From positions 1,116,001-1,180,000 of the forward strand of contig NZ_CP034363.1 of the NCBI RefSeq assembly GCF_007981265.1: DNA of 64,000 nt, given 5' to 3'. Under the pieces are notes generated by a model that made no database searches, was not told where the DNA came from, and saw only the letters and a program-made list of their open reading frames with translations. The DNA comes from Pantoea sp. CCBC3-3-1. GTDB lineage: Bacteria > Pseudomonadota > Gammaproteobacteria > Enterobacterales > Enterobacteriaceae. Shown here piece after piece: positions 59,270-64,000 of this stretch. The position numbers and the translations under genes were made by a program. Position 1 is the first letter of the stretch, and the number at the start of each line of letters is the position of its first letter.

Positions 59270-60748
59270 TTACGACAAATGAGGTTTACGCATCGCCATG
59301 AAGTCCAGCAGACTGCCGCAAACAATGCCTGCTACGGCCAGCATCGTGCCGCTTTGTAGCAACAGCGTAATAGCGCTTCCCGTATCAAGCAGGCCGGTTG
59401 CTCTTACCGCCAACAGGATTAGGCCGATGGCGACAAGTAGCGCACCTGTTTTCAATGTTCTCAAGGCCCACCGGTAGCCCGAGGTAAAACGACTGCGTAC
59501 AGAAAACTCTGCGCCACTTTGCGCTCGCTCCAGCGTTGTTTTGCATCCTGCCAGCAAAACCAGCCCCGGCAGCGCCGCCACGACTGAAAAGGCGTAAAAG
59601 GTCGGCCAGCCCCAGCTCTCCACAAACCATCCGGCTACCGGCCCGACATAAACACGGCCTACCGCCGACAACGCAGAGAGGAGAGCAAACTGCGTGGCCG
59701 AGAACGATTTGTTGCATAGCGTCATCAGTAACGCAACAAACGCTGCCGTGCCCATGCCACCACACAGGTTTTCGACGAAGACGGCAGCTGCCATGCTGTA
59801 TAAATGCTTATCGGTCACCGACAGCAGCCAGTAGGCGATATTCGATGCGCCCTGCAAAATACCAAACAGCATCAGCGCCCGGTACAGGCTCAGGCGCTGC
59901 ATCAGTATGCCGCCATAAAGCGCACCGACAATCGTTGCCAGCAAGCCCAGCGTTTTATTCACCAGACCGACATCGCCGGCATCAAAACCTACGCCACGAA
60001 TCAAAAAGATCGTCGTCAGGCTGGCGGCAAAGGCATCACCGAGTTTATAAAGAACGATAAGAGAAAGGATTAGCCAGGCGTTGTTGCGGGTAAAAAAGTC
60101 TTTTAAGGGCGCAATCACCGCTTCTTCCAGCGTTCGCGGCTGCACTACCGCATCGACGGGTTCTTTTGCCATCAGCGTTGCCAGAACAGCAGGCACCATC
60201 ATCGCCGCCATTACCCACCAGATCGCCTGCCAGCCGACGTAGCGATCGGCCAGCCACAGCGCGAGTCCACCGGACACCAGCATTGCCAGTCGATAGCCCA
60301 GCACGCTGATTGCCGCGCCGCTGCCGCGTTCTTCAGGCGCAAGAATGTCGGTCTTCCACGCATCAAAAACGATATCCTGTGAAGCGGAACAGAAGGCGAT
60401 CAGCACCGCCAGGGAAGCGAGCAGCGTTAAATCGCGTGAGGGCTGCATAAACCCCATTAGCGCGATGCCAACGATCAACAGCAGTTGAGTCACCAGCAGC
60501 CAGCCGCGGCGACGTCCTAAAAAAGGCGGCGTATAGCGGTCCATCAGCGGCGACCAGAGAAATTTAAAGACGTAGGCCTGGCCAACCAGCGAGAAAAAAC
60601 CAATGGTCTTGATATCGACGTTCTCAACGGCCATCCAGGCTTGTAACGTACCGGACGTCAGAGCAAGAGGCAGGCCGGAAGCAAAGCCGAGAACGAGCAG
60701 GAGGGCGGCATTACGTTGGGTGAAAATTTGCAGATAGTGACTGGGCAT
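59270..60748 (-). CDS. ampG: Muropeptide MFS permease AmpG
   Basis: AmpG imports GlcNAc-anhydro-MurNAc (peptides) from the periplasm for wall recycling and so controls AmpC induction in species that have it. It has 492 residues from MPSHYLQIF (E. coli 491), with AAGG upstream; a longer frame to 60784 was rejected. About 12-14 membrane helices, LGFASGLPLALTSGTLQAW, and ENLCGGMGTAAFVALLMTLCN are present. yajG precedes it by 43 bp. Confidence 0.95.
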   Translation of the reverse strand: MPSHYLQIFTQRNAALLLVLGFASGLPLALTSGTLQAWMAVENVDIKTIGFFSLVGQAYVFKFLWSPLMDRYTPPFLGRRRGWLLVTQLLLIVGIALMGFMQPSRDLTLLASLAVLIAFCSASQDIVFDAWKTDILAPEERGSGAAISVLGYRLAMLVSGGLALWLADRYVGWQAIWWVMAAMMVPAVLATLMAKEPVDAVVQPRTLEEAVIAPLKDFFTRNNAWLILSLIVLYKLGDAFAASLTTIFLIRGVGFDAGDVGLVNKTLGLLATIVGALYGGILMQRLSLYRALMLFGILQGASNIAYWLLSVTDKHLYSMAAAVFVENLCGGMGTAAFVALLMTLCNKSFSATQFALLSALSAVGRVYVGPVAGWFVESWGWPTFYAFSVVAALPGLVLLAGCKTTLERAQSGAEFSVRSRFTSGYRWALRTLKTGALLVAIGLILLAVRATGLLDTGSAITLLLQSGTMLAVAGIVCGSLLDFMAMRKPHLS

Positions 60749-60791
60749 ACAAACCTTAAAACATTGCCCGCCAGCAGCGGGCAAAGTCAGA

Positions 60792-61370
60792 TTAACGGGC
60801 GTTTTGCTTGATAAACTCGTGCACGCTGGTGTCCTGCGCCATATCCGAAATCACGTCGCTAAGCGTTGAGTTAACGGCATTGGTGATTTTGGCGTTGGTG
60901 GCATTGAATGCACCTTCAACACTGTAAGTCTGGCGATAGTTCTTAACCTGCTTGCTGCCGTTTTTGGCCGTCGCGATGATCGAGATATCGGCTTTCGTCG
61001 TGATGCTGTAACGCACGTTGCCCTGAGTCACATCAGCGTAAAGATTATTCACGACGATCTGCAAATCAACAGCACCGTTAGGCCCAATCATGTAGCCACG
61101 AGCACCCATCTGCTTCTCAAGCACTTCCTGCAACAGAAAACGTAAATCACGGGAAGGGGTTAGCGTGACCAGTTGTCCATCGCGGTTTACTTTTGCCAGA
61201 GCCTGATCGGTACGCTGATCGGCACCATTAATGCTGATGGTAATACCGGTGAGTCCCGGATCCTGCTGCGGTAACTTGATGGCAGGTGAGACGTTAAGTG
61301 TATTGCTGTTACTTGCACAGCCAGCCAGCATGAAAATGGCCAGCAGAGGAAAAATTATTTTTTTTAACAT
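60792..61370 (-). CDS. yajG: Lipoprotein YajG
   Basis: This 192-residue lipoprotein has a signal peptide and lipobox MLAGC (C18). The DUF domain includes KLPQQDPGLTGITIS and VNNLYADVTQGNVRYSITTKADI. It is cotranscribed with ampG as in E. coli, with function unknown but a wall-recycling link suggested by the pairing. It is divergent from bolA; the gap 61371-61666 contains no gene and must hold both promoters. Confidence 0.94.
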   Translation of the reverse strand: MLKKIIFPLLAIFMLAGCASNSNTLNVSPAIKLPQQDPGLTGITISINGADQRTDQALAKVNRDGQLVTLTPSRDLRFLLQEVLEKQMGARGYMIGPNGAVDLQIVVNNLYADVTQGNVRYSITTKADISIIATAKNGSKQVKNYRQTYSVEGAFNATNAKITNAVNSTLSDVISDMAQDTSVHEFIKQNAR

Positions 61371-61666
61371 GCTTAGTTTCTCGATAACAAAGGAAGTAGC
61401 GCAGACATGACTGCCGTCATCATAACATCGTCAGTGCCGGGAGGAAGCCCTGATAGCGCGTAAATTCATCGCCTTGCGATTTCTTAACGCGTTTCGTTTC
61501 CCCGTGATTTGACCTTTTTATTGCCCCCAGGTTGCAGGGGTGTTCAGGAAAATGCACAGTAGCGCGCCTGAACGGCAGATATTTTTAGTCAGGCTGGTCG
61601 GAAAGGAGAAAAATCCGGCTAATATTTAAAGGGATGGGGCGCAGCTCTCGATCGTAGAGGAGTGGA

Positions 61667-61984
61667 GTGATGATCCGCGAACAAATAGAAGAAAAGTTAA
61701 GAACGGCGTTTACACCCATGCATCTGGAGGTTCATGACGAAAGTTACCGTCATAATGTTCCTGCGGGGGCGGAAAGCCACTTTAAAGTGGTGATCGTCAG
61801 CGACAGCTTCCTTAATCAGCGTTTTTTGCAGCGTCATCGCGCTATTTATAGCGAACTGACCGACGAACTGGCTGGAAGTGTCCACGCGCTGGCATTGCAT
61901 ACTTACACCGAAAAAGAATGGGCGGGGTTGCAGGACACGGTGCCAGCCTCACCAAACTGTCGCGGTGCCGGTACGCTAGCCTGA
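61667..61984 (+). CDS. bolA: BolA family transcriptional regulator / Fe-S partner
   Basis: BolA is a stationary-phase and stress morphogene that also pairs with monothiol glutaredoxin in iron-sulfur trafficking. It has 105 residues. [19 protein letters not shown] holds the conserved histidine, and [12 protein letters not shown] and [14 protein letters not shown] are typical. The frame opens GTG-ATG behind GAGGAG; the ATG at 61670 is equally possible. Confidence 0.95.
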   Translation: MMIREQIEEKLRTAFTPMHLEVHDESYRHNVPAGAESHFKVVIVSDSFLNQRFLQRHRAIYSELTDELAGSVHALALHTYTEKEWAGLQDTVPASPNCRGAGTLA

Positions 61985-61999
61985 ATTGACAATTTAGTA

Positions 62000-62034
62000 C
62001 AAGGCGGCCCGCGGGCCGCTTTGTTGTTTTTGAT
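62000..62034 (+). terminator. Terminator of bolA
   Basis: The self-complementary stretch GCGGCCCGCGGGCCGC, flanked by CAAG and CTTTG, precedes TTGTTTTT. Confidence 0.8.
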
Positions 62035-62118
62035 TGAAAAAAACGCACTGCCTGCAATTTTTACCTCGCTCAGGCCACAAATTGAACAAAGTTAACGAAA
62101 TGGTGGGGCGGTGTAGCC

Positions 62119-62147
62119 TCGACTCGCTTTGCCGTTGCCGCTATAAT
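62119..62147 (+). promoter_or_regulatory. Likely tig promoter
   Basis: TCGACT (62119-62124), 17-bp spacer, then a perfect TATAAT (62142-62147), implying a transcription start near 62154 and a leader of about 155 nt. Confidence 0.65.
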
Positions 62148-62175
62148 GCTGCGTCTATTTTTTCCGGAATGTCTT

Positions 62176-62268
62176 CGGGACGCTTCTGGCAACAGGGATC
62201 GCGGTTCTGACATCAGAAGCCGTCCCGGTTCTTAGTCCCAGCCCTGTTTTTTTATAAAGCAGGCTGGG
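62176..62268 (+). other. Structured 5' leader of tig with two hairpins
   Basis: Hairpin 1 pairs CGGGACGCTTCTG (62176-62188) with CAGAAGCCGTCCCG (62214-62227), one bulged base. Hairpin 2 pairs CCCAGCCCTG (62237-62246) with CAGGCTGGG (62260-62268) around a T-rich loop. Both lie between the promoter and the trigger factor start codon. Confidence 0.6.
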
Positions 62269-62308
62269 GCTGAAGTTGACCGAGCACGTGATTTTTTGAG
62301 GTAATAAG

Positions 62309-63613
62309 ATGCAAGTTTCAGTAGAAACAACTCAGGGCCTGGGCCGTCGCGTTACGATTACCGTTGATAAAGATGTGATCGAAAACGCGGTGAAGAAAGA
62401 GCTGGTCAACGTATCTAAAAAGGTGCGTATCGACGGTTTCCGCAAAGGGAAAGTGCCGATGACTGTCGTTGCACAGCGTTACGGTGCGTCTGTTCGCCAG
62501 GACGTGCTGGGCGAACTGATGCAGCGCAACTTTGTTGACGCGATCATCAAAGAGAAAATCAATCCGGCTGGCGCACCAGACTACGTGCCAGGCGAATACA
62601 AAACCGGTGAAGACTTCACTTACTCCGTTGAGTTTGAAGTGTACCCGGAAGTTGAGCTGAAAGGTCTGGACGCAATCGAAGTTGAAAAACCGGTTGTAAC
62701 CGTGACTGACGAAGACGTTGACGCCATGCTGGACACGCTGCGTAAGCAGCAGGCCACCTGGAAAGAAACCGATCGTGCAGCGGAAGCGGAAGACCGCGCA
62801 ACTATCGACTTCAACGGTTCTGTAGACGGTGAAGAGTTTGAAGGCGGCAAAGCTTCTGACTTCGTACTGGCGATGGGCCAGGGTCGTATGATCCCAGGCT
62901 TTGAAGAAGGCGTTGTTGGCCACAAAGCGGGCGAAACCTTCACTATTGACGTCAACTTCCCGGAAGATTACCACGCTGAAAACCTGAAAGGGAAAGCGGC
63001 GAAGTTTGAAATCGTGCTGAAGAAAGTTGAAGAGCGCGAGCTGCCAGAGTTCACTGAAGAGTTCATCAAGCGTTTCGGCGTGGAAGATGGCTCTGTAGCG
63101 GGTCTGCGTACCGAAGTGCGTAAAAACATGGAGCGCGAGCTGAAAGGCGCCGTGCGTAACCGTGTGAAGACTCAGGCTATCGACGGTCTGGTGAGCGCGA
63201 ATGAAATCGACGTGCCCGCTGCGCTGATTGACGGCGAAATCGATGTGCTGAAGCGTCAGGCAGCACAGCGTTTTGGCGGCAATGAGCAGCAGGCTCTGGA
63301 ACTGCCACGTGAGCTGTTCGAAGAGCAGGCTAAGCGCCGCGTTGTTGTTGGTCTGCTGCTGGGTGAAGTTATCCGCACTCACGAACTGAAAGCAGATGAA
63401 GATCGCGTTAAAGCACTGATCGAAGAAATGGCTTCTGCCTACGAAGATCCGTCTGAAGTGATCGAGTTCTACAGCAAGAACAACGAGCTGATGAACAACA
63501 TGCGTAACGTTGCTCTGGAAGAACAGGCTGTTGAAGCCGTTCTGGAAAAAGCCAAAGTTACCGAAAAAGAAACGAACTTCCAGGAACTGATGAACCAGAC
63601 CCAAACGGCCTGA
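62309..63613 (+). CDS. tig: Trigger factor (ribosome-associated chaperone and PPIase)
   Basis: Trigger factor is the first chaperone to meet nascent chains at the ribosome exit. It has 434 residues: N-terminal ribosome-binding domain with the GFRKGKVP signature near residue 43, an FKBP-type prolyl isomerase domain (about 150-245, [19 protein letters not shown]) and a helical C-terminal domain with two arms. GAGGTAATAAG provides the ribosome-binding site. clpP follows as in E. coli. Confidence 0.97.
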   Translation: MQVSVETTQGLGRRVTITVDKDVIENAVKKELVNVSKKVRIDGFRKGKVPMTVVAQRYGASVRQDVLGELMQRNFVDAIIKEKINPAGAPDYVPGEYKTGEDFTYSVEFEVYPEVELKGLDAIEVEKPVVTVTDEDVDAMLDTLRKQQATWKETDRAAEAEDRATIDFNGSVDGEEFEGGKASDFVLAMGQGRMIPGFEEGVVGHKAGETFTIDVNFPEDYHAENLKGKAAKFEIVLKKVEERELPEFTEEFIKRFGVEDGSVAGLRTEVRKNMERELKGAVRNRVKTQAIDGLVSANEIDVPAALIDGEIDVLKRQAAQRFGGNEQQALELPRELFEEQAKRRVVVGLLLGEVIRTHELKADEDRVKALIEEMASAYEDPSEVIEFYSKNNELMNNMRNVALEEQAVEAVLEKAKVTEKETNFQELMNQTQTA

Positions 63614-63637
63614 TCGTCTGATTTTACTGGATAAATA

Positions 63638-63672
63638 AAAGCCCGCGGTCGTCATGACTGCGGGCTTTTTTA
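63638..63672 (+). terminator. Terminator of tig
   Basis: AAAGCCCGC and GCGGGCTTTTTT close a long stem with inner GTC/GAC pairing. Confidence 0.9.
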
Positions 63673-63782
63673 TTTTATCTGTCGTCCTGAACAGCAATAT
63701 GGCGCTTATTCGCTCATTAAAACGGCAAATTATCGACTAAGCTGTTTTTCCTGGTTAGCAGCGGCCGAAAAACGTTGTTATG

Positions 63783-63811
63783 CTTGAATTAGCGGGGCTG
63801 AATCCCCAGAT
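63783..63811 (+). promoter_or_regulatory. Sigma-32 (heat-shock) promoter of clpP
   Basis: CTTGAAT (63783-63789), a 14-bp spacer and CCCCAGAT (63804-63811) closely match the sigma-32 consensus CTTGAAA-N13-15-CCCCATNT. The leader to clpP is about 130 nt and contains short stems CCCGAA/TTCGGG (63844-63859) and GGAACA/TGTTCC (63872-63886). Confidence 0.78.
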
Positions 63812-63949
63812 AGACATGATTGTAATAGTGAGACTTGATGACTCCCGAAGGATTTCGGGGGAACAATGTGGGGAACATAGTGTTCCGGGACGCTCTCAAG
63901 TAGAATTGGTACAGAGTGTTGCCAAATGAAATTTATCCAGGAGACGGTA

Positions 63950-64000
63950 ATGTCATACAGTGGCGAACGTGAACAAACAGCACCTCACATGGCTTTAGTG
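63950..64000 (+). CDS. clpP: ATP-dependent Clp protease proteolytic subunit, first 17 codons
   Basis: The frame MSYSGEREQTAPHMALV matches the ClpP propeptide and mature start (ALV) and runs off the right edge. The ATG has CAGGAGA upstream. clpP after tig and behind a sigma-32 promoter is the conserved enterobacterial order. Confidence 0.93.
   Translation, partial: MSYSGEREQTAPHMALV

Noticed and set aside
62318..63697. 459-codon open frame antisense to tig
   Set aside because: It lies entirely opposite an unmistakable trigger factor gene and its translation (Phe/His/Gln-rich) reflects complementary codons. No domain or ribosome-binding site supports it.

Overview
The window is chromosomal DNA of a member of the Enterobacterales, most likely an Erwinia/Pantoea-type (Erwiniaceae) bacterium. 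Protein sequences and gene order follow the Escherichia coli 9-10 minute region closely: sbcD | phoB-phoR | brnQ-proY | acpH | queA-tgt-yajC-secD-secF | yajI | nrdR-ribD-ribH-nusB-thiL-pgpA | yajO-dxs-ispA-xseB | thiI | yajL-panE | yajQ | yajR | cyoEDCBA | ampG-yajG | bolA | tig | clpP. The genus is inferred from gene content and was not tested by any search.

Layout. Positions 1-3460 hold the start of sbcD, a Pho box, phoB, phoR and a solitary PstS-like binding protein. Positions 3570-4805 hold a MetE-type methyltransferase gene behind a tandem MetJ operator. brnQ and proY (5157-7958) are separated by two hairpins. Positions 8000-31800 are accessory, lying where E. coli K-12 has malZ. They contain an Ail/OmpX-like outer membrane protein, a decayed cdiA fragment, a SymE-like toxin, a complete contact-dependent inhibition operon (cdiB-cdiA-cdiI, reverse strand), a histidine acid phosphatase, a small zinc-ribbon protein, a 2858-residue cyclic beta-1,2-glucan synthase (NdvB type) and a Salmonella tsaA-like peroxiredoxin.

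From 31900 to the end the conserved backbone resumes. It covers tRNA queuosine synthesis, Sec auxiliary subunits, riboflavin, thiamine and isoprenoid synthesis, pantothenate, the cytochrome bo3 operon, AmpG permease, BolA, trigger factor and the start of clpP. tsx is absent after secF, and a kbp (ygaU) gene sits beside yajI. Two copies of an 82-bp ERIC-like repeat separate acpH from queA.

The most notable system is the CDI island. It has a CdiA with a VENN-delimited C-terminal toxin ending in a DUF4258-like domain, an overlapping acidic immunity gene, a second degraded cdiA 3' segment and a SymE-type toxin with a possible antisense RNA. Regulatory signals read directly from the sequence include the Pho box, a met box, a sigma-32 promoter for clpP, a long structured tig leader and two Fur-box-like palindromes between cyoA and ampG.
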